Part shown: positions 21,832 through 31,600 of the stretch, one piece after another
Layout: the number at the start of each line of letters is the position of its first letter
Numbering within the stretch: position 1 is the stretch's first letter
DNA from: Streptomyces asoensis
GTDB lineage: Bacteria; Actinomycetota; Actinomycetes; Streptomycetales; Streptomycetaceae
Direction: 5' to 3'
Length of the DNA stretch: 64,000 nt
NCBI RefSeq assembly: GCF_016860545.1
Contig: NZ_BNEB01000005.1
Location: forward strand, 2,790,001-2,854,000
The notes under the pieces: generated by a model
What the model was told of the DNA's origin: nothing
Databases searched by the model: none
The model's input: only the letters and a program-made list of their open reading frames with translations
Program-made: the position numbers and the translations under genes

Positions 21832-22518
21832 ATGCCCATCCCGTACGACATCCCCGACGCGCCCGTCGTCCTGGACCGTCGCGAGGGCCCCTACGGTGAG
21901 GTGGTCCTGCGCCGGCACGGGGAGTTCCTCCAGATCATCGCCAACGGCTGCTTCCTGATGGACACCTCCGACGGCCGCTCGGAACGGCTGCTGGTCGACG
22001 CCGCCCTGACCGCGCTGGACGACCGCCCCTCGCCGGACCTGCTGATCGGCGGCCTGGGCGTCGGCTTCTCCCTCGCGCACGCCGCCGCCGAACCCCGCTG
22101 GGGCGCGGTCACGGTCGTGGAGCGCGAGCGCGCCGTCATCGACTGGCATCTCGACGGCCCGCTGGCCGCGCTCTCGGGCGACGCGCTCGCCGACCCGCGG
22201 ACGAAGATCGTCGAGGCGGATCTGCTCGATTACGTCAATGAGACTTGCGACACATTCGATGCGGTATGCCTCGACATCGACAACGGGCCCGACTGGACCG
22301 TCACCGAGGGCAACGACAGCCTCTACTCGGCGGCCGGACTCACAGGCTGCGCACGGGTGTTGAAACCCGGCGGGGTACTGGCGGTGTGGTCGGCCCGCCC
22401 CTCTCCGGAATTCGAGGGAACCATGAGGAATGCCGGGTTCCATCAGGTGCGTACCGAAGAGATCCCCGTTGCCCGAGGCGTGCCGGACGTCGTGCACCTC
22501 GCCGTCCGACCTGAATAG
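21832..22518 (+). CDS. Spermidine-synthase-like methyltransferase-fold protein
   Basis: A 228-residue protein of the spermine/spermidine synthase-like superfamily. Key elements are LLIGGLGVGFSLAHA (cofactor loop), VTVVERERAVIDWH (acidic end of strand 2), KIVEADLLDYV and DAVCLDIDNGPDW (gatekeeper Asp region). It is shorter than true spermidine synthases and lacks their N-terminal strand domain, so it could bind S-adenosylmethionine or its decarboxylated form. ATG 21832. Codons around 22210-22270 are somewhat AT-richer than the surroundings. Monocistronic. Confidence 0.75.
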   Translation: MPIPYDIPDAPVVLDRREGPYGEVVLRRHGEFLQIIANGCFLMDTSDGRSERLLVDAALTALDDRPSPDLLIGGLGVGFSLAHAAAEPRWGAVTVVERERAVIDWHLDGPLAALSGDALADPRTKIVEADLLDYVNETCDTFDAVCLDIDNGPDWTVTEGNDSLYSAAGLTGCARVLKPGGVLAVWSARPSPEFEGTMRNAGFHQVRTEEIPVARGVPDVVHLAVRPE

Positions 22519-22640
22519 CAAAGCCGTGGTGACTCCCCGTACGCTGCACCCCTGACGCCGATCATTTACGCGTCAACCGCAGTCATGCGCAGACATGGGA
22601 TCACCCCACTGGTTCCGGAAAGCACACTCAGGGGCGGGCG

Positions 22641-23381
22641 ATGGAGCAGACACACACCGCACACAACAGCACGGCGACGGCCACACAGGGCGCGCAGCGG
22701 CGCGTTCTGGTCGTCGAGGACGACGCGACGATCGTCGACGCCATCGCGGCCCGGCTGCGCGCCGAGGGATTCCTCGTGCAAACGGCGGGTGACGGCCCGG
22801 CGGCCGTCGACACGGCGGAGGCCTGGCAGCCCGATCTGCTGATCCTCGACATCATGCTGCCCGGCTTCGACGGCCTGGAGGTCTGCCGTCGTGTGCAGGC
22901 CGCCCGTCCGGTGCCGGTGCTCATGCTCACCGCGCGCGACGACGAGACCGACATGCTGGTCGGGCTCGGCGTGGGCGCCGACGACTACATGACCAAGCCC
23001 TTCTCGATGCGGGAGCTGGCGGCCCGCGTGCACGTCCTGCTGCGCCGGGTGGAGCGGGCCGCGGTCGCGGCGACCACGCCCCGCAGCGGGATCCTGCGGC
23101 TCGGCGAGCTGGAGATCGACCACGCACAGCGCCGGGTGCGGGTCCGCTCGGAGGACGTGCACCTCACGCCCACCGAGTTCGACCTGCTGGTCTGCCTGGC
23201 GAACACCCCGCGCGCGGTGCTCTCCCGCGAGCAGCTCCTCGCGGAGGTCTGGGACTGGGCGGACGCCTCGGGCACCCGGACCGTCGACAGCCACATCAAG
23301 GCGCTGCGACGGAAGATCGGCGCCGAGCGGATCCGCACGGTGCACGGCGTCGGCTACGCACTGGAGACCCCCACGCCATGA
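22641..23381 (+). CDS. OmpR/PhoB-family response regulator
   Basis: A 246-residue regulator. The receiver domain holds the acidic pocket (VVEDD), the phospho-acceptor Asp70 (LILDIMLPGFDG) and the Lys in DYMTKPF. The C-terminal winged helix (HLTPTEFDLLVCLAN to VHGVGYAL) is of the OmpR type. The first 20 residues are a polar extension. ATG 22641 follows GGGGCGGG. Its last codon overlaps the kinase start (ATGA), so the pair is co-translated. Confidence 0.95.
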   Translation: MEQTHTAHNSTATATQGAQRRVLVVEDDATIVDAIAARLRAEGFLVQTAGDGPAAVDTAEAWQPDLLILDIMLPGFDGLEVCRRVQAARPVPVLMLTARDDETDMLVGLGVGADDYMTKPFSMRELAARVHVLLRRVERAAVAATTPRSGILRLGELEIDHAQRRVRVRSEDVHLTPTEFDLLVCLANTPRAVLSREQLLAEVWDWADASGTRTVDSHIKALRRKIGAERIRTVHGVGYALETPTP

Positions 23382-24493
23382 GCCCCGGGCCGGACGGACC
23401 GAGAAGCCCCGCTCCCGGAACCGAGGAGCCCTGGGGCCGCGTGCGCCCGTTCTCGATCAAGACCAAGCTGGGTGCGCTGGTCGTCATCTCGGTGCTGATC
23501 ACCACCGGCCTGTCGATGATCGCGGTGCACACCAAGACGGAGCTGCGCTTCATCACGGTCTTCTCGATGATCGCCACACTGCTGATAACGCAGTTCGTGG
23601 CGCATTCGCTCACCGCGCCGCTGGACGAGATGAACACGGTCGCCCGGTCCATCTCGCACGGCGACTACACCCGCCGGGTGAGCGAGAACCGCCGCGACGA
23701 GCTGGGCGACCTGGCCCAGACGATCAACGTCATGGCGGACGAGCTGGAGGCGCAGGACCGCCAGCGCAAGGAGCTGGTGGCCAACGTCTCGCACGAGCTG
23801 CGCACGCCCATCGCGGGTCTGCGGGCCGTCCTGGAGAACGTCGTCGACGGCATCGCCGAGGCGGACACCGAGACGATGCGCACCGCCCTGAAGCAGACGG
23901 AGCGCCTCGGTCGGCTGGTGGAGACGCTGCTGGACCTGTCCCGCCTCGACAACGGCGTCGTCCCGCTGCGCAAGCGGCGCTTCGAGGTGTGGCCCTATCT
24001 GTCGGGCGTGCTGAAGGAGGCCAACATGGTCGCCTCGGCGCGCGCCACGATGGGCTCGGGCGGCACCCACACGCGCACGGACGTCCATCTGCACCTGGAC
24101 GTGACCCCGCCGGAGCTGACCGCGCACGCGGACCCGGAGCGCATCCACCAGGTCGTGGCCAACCTGATCGACAACGCGGTCAAGCACAGCCCGCCGCACG
24201 GACGGGTGACGGTGAAGGCACGACGCGGCCCGCTGCCGGAGTCGCTGGAGCTCGAGGTGCTGGACGAGGGACCCGGGATCCCGCGCTCGGAGTGGCGCCG
24301 CGTCTTCGAGCGCTTCAACCGGGGAGCCGTCCGCCGGCCGCACGGCCCGGGCAGCGACGGCGGCACGGGACTGGGACTGGCGATCGCCCGCTGGGCGGTC
24401 GATCTTCACGGCGGCCGCATCGGGGTGGCCGAATCCGATCGAGGTTGCCGGATTCTTGTCACCCTTCCCGGGGACTCCTCCGTCCCAAGTTGA
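23378..24493 (+). CDS. Sensor histidine kinase partner
   Basis: A 371-residue membrane kinase. Two hydrophobic segments (LGALVVISVLITTGLSMIA and FITVFSMIATLLITQFV) are separated by only a few residues, so there is almost no external loop. It probably senses within the membrane or through partners. A HAMP domain is followed by His139 (NVSHELRTPIAGL), N-box (NLIDNAVKHSPP), G1 (DEGPGIP) and G2 (GTGLGLAIARW). It forms a pair with the preceding regulator and is followed by the kgd gene 302 nt downstream. Confidence 0.95.
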   Translation: MSPGPDGPRSPAPGTEEPWGRVRPFSIKTKLGALVVISVLITTGLSMIAVHTKTELRFITVFSMIATLLITQFVAHSLTAPLDEMNTVARSISHGDYTRRVSENRRDELGDLAQTINVMADELEAQDRQRKELVANVSHELRTPIAGLRAVLENVVDGIAEADTETMRTALKQTERLGRLVETLLDLSRLDNGVVPLRKRRFEVWPYLSGVLKEANMVASARATMGSGGTHTRTDVHLHLDVTPPELTAHADPERIHQVVANLIDNAVKHSPPHGRVTVKARRGPLPESLELEVLDEGPGIPRSEWRRVFERFNRGAVRRPHGPGSDGGTGLGLAIARWAVDLHGGRIGVAESDRGCRILVTLPGDSSVPS

Positions 24494-24795
24494 CGTAAAG
24501 TTCGAACCGGAGCCACAAGATCCACCGGCGTCCGCGCAGCCTGACACGTGTGATCAGGCCGCGGGCCGTCCCAGGTCGGCACGGGTCCGTACGCCAGGCG
24601 TGCGCGACCGGGCACCAACACACCCTTTTGACGCGCAACCGCGCTTGTTTCCCGCCATTTACGGCCGCGAAACGCCTTTTCCGATGTGACTTACACGACG
24701 ATGCACGGGCCCGGCCTGACCTTCCCCCTCCAGGGGGCGTAGCCTTTATTCCCGCTGTCCATCACCTTGTGAAGCGGAAGAGGGCGGTTGCCGCC
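24494..24795 (+). other. Intergenic region upstream of kgd
   Basis: This 302-nt gap is AT-richer than its neighbours around 24620-24770. It contains the best kgd promoter candidate at 24716-24745 and a TTGACG further upstream without a matching -10. No terminator hairpin was seen after the kinase gene and no RNA gene was recognised. Confidence 0.5.
24716..24745 (+). promoter_or_regulatory. Candidate kgd promoter
   Basis: CTGACC at 24716-24721 and TAGCCT at 24740-24745, 18 nt apart, fit a vegetative Streptomyces promoter. Transcription would begin near 24752, about 44 nt before the GTG start. Confidence 0.45.
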
Positions 24796-27700
24796 GTGTC
24801 GCCACAGTCCCCCAGTAACGCATCGAGCATCTCGACCGACGCAGACCAAGCGGGCAAGAATCCCGCTGCCGCGTTCGGGCCGAACGAGTGGCTCGTCGAC
24901 GAGATCTATCAGCAGTACCTCCAGGACCCGAACTCGGTAGACCGTGCCTGGTGGGACTTCTTCGCCGACTACAAGCCGGGGGCGGCCACTCCCCCGGCTC
25001 CGGCGGGTACTGCGGCCGCGGGGGCCGCAGCGACCACCACTCCCCCGGCACCCGCCGCTCCGGCCCAGGCGGCACCCGCCGCCCCGGCTCCGGCCCCCGC
25101 GCCGGCCGCCGCCCCCAAGCCCGCGGCCGCCGCGCCCGCCGCCCCGGCTCCGGCCAAGGCGGCCCCCGCGGCCAAGCCGGCCGCCGCGAAGCCCGCGCCC
25201 GCCGCGGCTGCGGCCGCGCCCGCGGACGGTCCCGAGTTCGTGACGCTGCGCGGCCCGGCCGCCGCGGTCGCCAAGAACATGAACGCCTCGCTGGAGCTGC
25301 CCACGGCCACGTCCGTGCGCGCCGTCCCGGTGAAGCTGCTGTTCGACAACCGCATCGTCATCAACAACCACCTCAAGCGCGCCCGGGGCGGGAAGATCTC
25401 CTTCACGCACCTGATCGGCTTCGCGATGGTGCAGGCCATCAAGGCCATGCCGTCGATGAACTGGCACTACGCGGAGAAGGACGGGAAGCCCACCCTCGTC
25501 AAGCCGCCGCACGTCAACTTCGGCCTGGCCATCGACCTGGTCAAGCCGAACGGTGACCGCCAGCTCGTCGTCGCCGGCATCAAGAAGGCCGAGACGCTGA
25601 ACTTCTTCGAGTTCTGGCAGGCCTACGAGGACATCGTCCGCCGCGCCCGCGACGGCAAGCTGACGATGGACGACTTCACCGGTGTCACCGTCTCCCTGAC
25701 CAACCCCGGCGGCCTCGGCACCGTGCACTCCGTGCCGCGCCTGATGCCCGGCCAGTCGGTCATCATGGGCGTCGGCTCCATGGACTACCCGGCGGAGTTC
25801 CAGGGCACCAGCCAGGACACCCTGAACAAGCTCGGCATCTCGAAGGTCATGACGCTCACGTCGACCTACGACCACCGGGTCATCCAGGGCGCCGCCTCCG
25901 GCGAGTTCCTCCGCGTCGTCGCCAACGCCCTCCTCGGCGAGAACGGCTTCTACGACGAGATCTTCGAGGCGCTGCGCATCCCCTACGAGCCGGTCCGCTG
26001 GCTCAAGGACATCGACGCCAGCCACGACGACGACGTCACCAAGGCCGCCCGCGTCTTCGAGCTGATCCACTCCTACCGGGTCCGCGGCCACGTCATGGCC
26101 GACACCGACCCGCTGGAGTACCGCCAGCGCAAGCACCCCGACCTGGACATCACCGAGCACGGCCTCACCCTGTGGGACCTGGAGCGCGAGTTCGCCGTCG
26201 GCGGCTTCGCGGGCAAGTCCCTGATGAAGCTGCGCGACATCCTGGGCGTGCTGCGCGACTCGTACTGCCGCACCACGGGCGTCGAGTTCATGCACATCCA
26301 GGACCCCAAGCAGCGCCGCTGGATCCAGGACCGCATCGAGCGCGCCCACAGCAAGCCGGAGCGCGAGGAGCAGCTGCGCATCCTGCGCCGGCTGAACGCG
26401 GCGGAGGCCTTCGAGACCTTCCTCCAGACGAAGTACGTCGGCCAGAAGCGCTTCTCCCTGGAGGGCGGCGAGTCCGTCATCCCGCTGCTGGACGCGGTCA
26501 TCGACAGCGCCGCCGAGTCGCGCCTGGACGAGGTCGTCATCGGCATGGCCCACCGCGGCCGCCTCAACGTCCTCGCGAACATCGTCGGCAAGTCGTACGC
26601 GCAGATCTTCCGCGAGTTCGAGGGCAACCTCGACCCGAAGTCGATGCACGGCTCCGGCGACGTGAAGTACCACCTGGGCGCCGAGGGCACCTTCACCGGC
26701 CTGGACGGCGAGCAGATCAAGGTCTCGCTGGCCGCGAACCCCTCCCACCTGGAGACGGTCGACCCGGTCATCGAGGGCATCGCCCGCGCCAAGCAGGACA
26801 TCATCAACAAGGGCGGCACGGACTTCACGGTCCTGCCGGTCGCCCTGCACGGCGACGCGGCCTTCGCGGGCCAGGGCGTCGTGGCCGAGACGCTGAACAT
26901 GTCGCAGCTGCGCGGCTACCGCACCGGCGGCACGGTCCACATCGTCATCAACAACCAGGTCGGCTTCACGGCGGCTCCCGAGTCGTCGCGTTCCTCGATG
27001 TACGCCACCGACGTGGCCCGCATGATCGAGGCCCCGATCTTCCACGTGAACGGCGACGACCCCGAGGCCGTCGTGCGCGTCGCGCGTCTGGCGTTCGAGT
27101 TCCGCCAGGCGTTCAACAAGGACGTGGTGATCGACCTCATCTGCTACCGCCGCCGCGGTCACAACGAGTCGGACAACCCGGCCTTCACCCAGCCGCTGAT
27201 GTACGACCTGATCGACAAGAAGCGCTCGGTGCGCAAGCTCTACACCGAGTCCCTGATCGGTCGCGGCGACATCACCCTGGAAGAGGCGGAGCAGGCGCTC
27301 CAGGACTACCAGGGCCAGCTGGAGAAGGTCTTCACGGAGGTCCGTGAGGCCGTCACCGCCCAGCCGAGCAGCGGCCCGGAGTCGGACCCGCAGGCGGAGT
27401 TCCCGGTCGCCGTGAACACGGCGATCTCCACGGAGACCGTCAAGCGGATCGCCGAGTCGCAGGTCAACATCCCGGACTACTTCCACGTCCACCCGCGTCT
27501 GCTGCCGCAGCTCCAGCGCCGGGCGACGATGGTCGAGGACGGGACGATCGACTGGGGCATGGGCGAGACGCTGGCCGTCGGCTCCCTCCTCCTCGAGGGC
27601 ACCCCGGTCCGGCTCTCCGGCCAGGACTCCCAGCGCGGCACCTTCGGTCAGCGCCACGCGGTGCTCATCGACCGCGAGACGGGCGAGGAGCACACCCCGC

Positions 27701-28596
27701 TCCAGTACCTCGCCGAGGAGCAGGCGCGCTACAACGTCTACAACTCCCTGCTGTCCGAGTACGCGGTCATGGGCTTCGAGTACGGCTACTCGCTGGCCCG
27801 CCCCGACGCGCTCGTGATGTGGGAGGCGCAGTTCGGCGACTTCGTCAACGGCGCGCAGACGGTGGTCGACGAGTACATCTCGGCGGCCGAGCAGAAGTGG
27901 GGCCAGACGTCCGGCGTCACCCTGCTCCTCCCGCACGGCTACGAGGGCCAGGGCCCGGACCACTCCTCGGCCCGTGTCGAGCGCTTCCTCCAGCTCTGCG
28001 CCCAGAACAACATGACGGTGGCCATGCCCACGCTCCCGTCGAACTACTTCCACCTCCTGCGGTGGCAGGTGCACAACCCGCACCACAAGCCGCTGGTCGT
28101 CTTCACCCCGAAGTCGATGCTGCGCCTCAAGGCCGCCGCGTCCAAGGCGGAGGAGTTCACGAGCGGCCAGTTCCGCCCGGTCATCGGCGACACCTCGGTC
28201 GAGCCGAACGCGGTGAAGAAGGTCGTCTTCTGCGCCGGCAAGGTCTACTACGACCTCGAGGCCGAGCGGCAGAAGCGCGGGATCACCGACACGGCGATCA
28301 TCCGCCTCGAGCGGCTGTACCCGCTGCCGGGTGCCGAGGTCCAGGCCGAGGTCAACAAGTACCCGAACGCCGAGAAGTACCTGTGGGTCCAGGAGGAGCC
28401 GGCCAACCAGGGTGCCTGGCCGTTCATCGCCCTGAACCTGATCGACCACCTGGACCTGGCGGTCGGCGCCGACATCCCGCACGGTGAGCGCCTGCGCCGC
28501 ATCTCGCGACCGCACGGCTCGTCCCCGGCGGTCGGTTCCGCCAAGCGCCACCAGGCGGAGCAGGAACAGCTGGTCCGCGAGGTGTTCGAGGCGTAG
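24796..28596 (+). CDS. kgd: Multifunctional 2-oxoglutarate decarboxylase/dehydrogenase E1-E2
   Basis: A 1266-residue TCA-cycle enzyme that converts 2-oxoglutarate toward succinyl-CoA, or succinic semialdehyde when uncoupled. Domain order: short E1 N-terminal segment (NEWLVDEIYQQYLQDP, about 28-60), a Pro/Ala linker (about 65-145), an E2 succinyltransferase-like domain with catalytic His360 (YDHRVIQG), then the thiamine-diphosphate E1 core (HGDAAFAGQGVVAETLNMSQ) to the end. There is no lipoyl domain, as in mycobacterial Kgd and corynebacterial OdhA, so lipoyl groups must come from another E2. GTG 24796 is chosen for the GGAAGAGGG upstream; GTG 24769 lacks one. Codon use is strongly biased, as expected for a highly expressed gene. 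Confidence 0.96.
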   Translation: MSPQSPSNASSISTDADQAGKNPAAAFGPNEWLVDEIYQQYLQDPNSVDRAWWDFFADYKPGAATPPAPAGTAAAGAAATTTPPAPAAPAQAAPAAPAPAPAPAAAPKPAAAAPAAPAPAKAAPAAKPAAAKPAPAAAAAAPADGPEFVTLRGPAAAVAKNMNASLELPTATSVRAVPVKLLFDNRIVINNHLKRARGGKISFTHLIGFAMVQAIKAMPSMNWHYAEKDGKPTLVKPPHVNFGLAIDLVKPNGDRQLVVAGIKKAETLNFFEFWQAYEDIVRRARDGKLTMDDFTGVTVSLTNPGGLGTVHSVPRLMPGQSVIMGVGSMDYPAEFQGTSQDTLNKLGISKVMTLTSTYDHRVIQGAASGEFLRVVANALLGENGFYDEIFEALRIPYEPVRWLKDIDASHDDDVTKAARVFELIHSYRVRGHVMADTDPLEYRQRKHPDLDITEHGLTLWDLEREFAVGGFAGKSLMKLRDILGVLRDSYCRTTGVEFMHIQDPKQRRWIQDRIERAHSKPEREEQLRILRRLNAAEAFETFLQTKYVGQKRFSLEGGESVIPLLDAVIDSAAESRLDEVVIGMAHRGRLNVLANIVGKSYAQIFREFEGNLDPKSMHGSGDVKYHLGAEGTFTGLDGEQIKVSLAANPSHLETVDPVIEGIARAKQDIINKGGTDFTVLPVALHGDAAFAGQGVVAETLNMSQLRGYRTGGTVHIVINNQVGFTAAPESSRSSMYATDVARMIEAPIFHVNGDDPEAVVRVARLAFEFRQAFNKDVVIDLICYRRRGHNESDNPAFTQPLMYDLIDKKRSVRKLYTESLIGRGDITLEEAEQALQDYQGQLEKVFTEVREAVTAQPSSGPESDPQAEFPVAVNTAISTETVKRIAESQVNIPDYFHVHPRLLPQLQRRATMVEDGTIDWGMGETLAVGSLLLEGTPVRLSGQDSQRGTFGQRHAVLIDRETGEEHTPLQYLAEEQARYNVYNSLLSEYAVMGFEYGYSLARPDALVMWEAQFGDFVNGAQTVVDEYISAAEQKWGQTSGVTLLLPHGYEGQGPDHSSARVERFLQLCAQNNMTVAMPTLPSNYFHLLRWQVHNPHHKPLVVFTPKSMLRLKAAASKAEEFTSGQFRPVIGDTSVEPNAVKKVVFCAGKVYYDLEAERQKRGITDTAIIRLERLYPLPGAEVQAEVNKYPNAEKYLWVQEEPANQGAWPFIALNLIDHLDLAVGADIPHGERLRRISRPHGSSPAVGSAKRHQAEQEQLVREVFEA

Positions 28597-28617
28597 CCTC
28601 CCCACCCCGCACCGCAC

Positions 28618-28656
28618 AAGGGCCCGCCCCCGGGAGTTCTCCGGGGGCGGGCCCTT
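28618..28656. terminator. Strong bidirectional terminator between kgd and the conflict locus
   Basis: Perfect 16-bp arms at 28618-28633 and 28641-28656 enclose a 7-nt loop. The stem begins AAGGGCCCGC and ends GCGGGCCCTT, so A/T pairs flank it on both strands. It closes kgd from the left and the long minus-strand block from the right. Confidence 0.9.
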
Positions 28657-28695
28657 AGTCTGTCCGCGGTCACGCGTCCCCGACGGTTCGGCCGA

Positions 28696-31600
28696 TCATG
28701 TCGGCTGTGGCTCGAAGTCCCAGGTCGGGCGGCTGCGGGTGCGAGCCAGGAGTGTATCGGGGTGCTGCGGGCCGAGAGTGGCGGCCAGCGCGGCCAGGGT
28801 GTGCGTCTCTGTCTTGTCGGCGTCCGTCCGCTGCCCGGTAGCACGAAGATCGGCGGCCAGCGCGACCTGGGCGGCGAGGGTCAGCGGATGGCTGTCGCCG
28901 AGTCGTGCGACGGCACCTCTCACCGTGGCGCCGCTGAGCGCCAGGGCCCCGTCGTGGTCGCCGACCGCACTGAGCAGAGCCGAGGTGTTCAGAGCACAGC
29001 CCAGAGCCCAGGGGTGGTCCTCCCGTACGGCCCGGATCATGACCCTCAGTGACTCCTCGGACGCCGCCAGGGCCTGTTCCCGTTCGCCGACCCGTCGCAG
29101 GACCAGGGCATGGTTGGCACGGGCTCCGGCTGTGTAGGGGTGTTCGTCGGTCAGCGACGTCGCATAGCGCGAGAGAACCGTCTCGCTCAACTCGCGCCCC
29201 AGGTCCACGTCGCCGTGCTCGCGGGCGAAGCAGCTCTGCGCCGAGGCGAAGATCAGAGTCAGCGGGTGGCTCTCGCTCAACACGCGCTCACCACGTTCCA
29301 GCACCCCGGCCAAGATGCGGCCCGCCTCCTGCCGGTCACCTCCCCGGTACAGGCACAGGGCGAGGTTGTACTCGGCCTGCAGGGTCTGCGGGTTGGCGTG
29401 GCCCATCACGATGCGGCACTCCCGCAGGTTCCGGGTCTGGACCGACTCGGCTTCCGGGTACCGGCCGAGCAACCGCAGCCCGACGGCGACGGAGAGTTCC
29501 GAGTACAGGGTCCAGGGATGCCGGGCCCGTAGCAGGTCGCGTCGCGCCTCCATGGTGCGCCGGTCGACCTCGAGCGATTCCTCGTACCTGCCCAGGAGGC
29601 GCATGGAGACAGCGAGGTTGTTCTGGGCCGCCAGGGTCCTGGCGTCCTGGTCCCCGACGACTTCGCGGCAGGTGTCGAGGACCTGGACCGACAGATGCAT
29701 GGCCTCGTCGTAGGCGGCGAGCCCCCTGAGATCGGCGGCCAGACCGCCGAGTGCGCGCAGGTACTCCAGGTCGCGCTCGCCTCGCTGTTCCCGCAGGTGC
29801 ACGACGGCCTCTCGTTCGATCTCGGCCGTGCGCCGGTAGTCACCGGCCGCGCGCAACAGGTTGCCGTAGTGGTAGATCAGCTCCCACAGACGTGGATGGT
29901 TCTCGCCCAGCAAGGTCCGCCACGCGGTCAGAGCACGCTCGCCGAACCTAATGCCCGAGGCGTACTCGCCCGAGAAGTACAGGTAGCGCAGGCAGTTGAA
30001 GACCAAGCGCTGTACGTCCTGGTCGTCGGTTCTGAGGACGTCGGCGTATTTCAGGTGGGGGACGATCTCCGCGTAACCCGGCCACAGATCGGTATCGGTG
30101 GGACGGCCCGGGTCGGCGGCAGCCAGTGCGGTCCGGACGACTTCCCTGAGCTGCTGCCGTACGTCGAACGGGATGCCCTGGTGGACGATCTGATGGACCA
30201 TGCGGTGCAGGTAGAAGGTCTCACCCGGCGAGTCGGCGTCGCGCGCCTCGAGGCGGATCACGGAGTACCGTCGTAGTTGGCTGATGGCCCTGTTCCACAG
30301 GACCTGATCCGTCAGCAGGGGCTCAACGGTCGGTGGAAGTCCGCTGGTCGGCATCTGTTTCAGCAGGTGGGCGGGGATGAATCCAGGAGCGAAGAAGGTG
30401 CACAGGCGCAGCAGCTCAACCGCTTCGGGAACACTCTGGGCCAGTCTCTCCAGCAAGATCCACCAGGCTGTCTGGAAGGCCAGGGGGAAGTCCGCCGACA
30501 CCTTCACCACAGCGCTGTTCACACCGTCCTCCAGCAGGGCTATGTAGTCCCTCACCGAGAGGTCCGAGTCGTCCAGCCATGCCGCTGTCTGGTCCAGCAG
30601 CAGTGGCAGATCCTCCAAGGCGTCCGCCAGCTGATCGGCTTCGGCACGCGTCAGCCGCTGGGCGCGGCGCCGGATGAAGGCGACCGACTCGTCCCGGGTG
30701 TATACCGGCACCTCGAGCAACCTGCTGTTGTGCTGCCCCCATTCGAGGTTGCGTGAGGTGATGATCACGTGTCCCGGCCCCGTCGGCACCAGGTCCCCTA
30801 CGGCTTCCGGCTCGTCGGCGCCGTCGAGGACCAGCAGCCAACGGGCGAACGGGTCGCCCCGGCGCAGGGAGTCGCGCACCGCGCGCAACCGCTCCCCGTA
30901 TTCGTGGCCCGTCGGCAACCCGAGCTTCGGCGCCAGCTCCGCCATCGCCCGCCGGTAGGTGGCGCGCGTCTGGGCATTGACCCACCACACGACGTCGTAC
31001 TCGGTGCCGAACCGGTAGACGTACTCCGTGGCCATCTGCGTCTTGCCCATCCCCGACATTCCATGGAACGTCACCACGCCCGCACCTGGCGCCGCGCCCT
31101 GCAACAGGTCGTACGCCTGGTTCAGAAGCACCTCACGACCGGTGAAGCGTGTGTTGCGACGTGGCACTCCTCCCCACACCTCCGGCAGCACGGCCGGGTA
31201 CCGCGGCGCTCTGGCCCGCTCTTCCCGGGGGTCCGGCAGAGGCTCGCGTGCCAGGCCGAGGCGGGTCAGCAGCAGGCGTTCGGCTTCCTCCTCGCCCTTT
31301 TCCGCCAGGACGACCGGCGCGAGGATCTCCGTGTCCACGGGAAGCGGCGCGGCGGTCACCGAGACCGCGGCGAAGCGGGACGGATTCCGGCCCACCACCT
31401 CTCGCAGAGCCGCGATCCACTCATCACGCGCGCGGGAACCGAGGAGGAGGTAGCCCTCGCTGAGCACCAGAAGGACCGTGCCGGGGGCCAGCAGGAGGTC
31501 GCGCAGCACCTCCGCCAGCGGCACGGCCACCGGAGCGTCCCAGCGCAGGAGCACCACGCGCAGCCCACGCCGCTCCAGCCGGTCCGAGATCCAGTTCGCC

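Noticed and set aside
24691..28617. 1308-codon open frame on the minus strand opposite kgd
   Set aside because: Antisense shadow of a highly biased GC-rich gene; composition is Arg/Leu/Asp/Val-rich, no domain, no ribosome site, and kgd itself is unmistakable.
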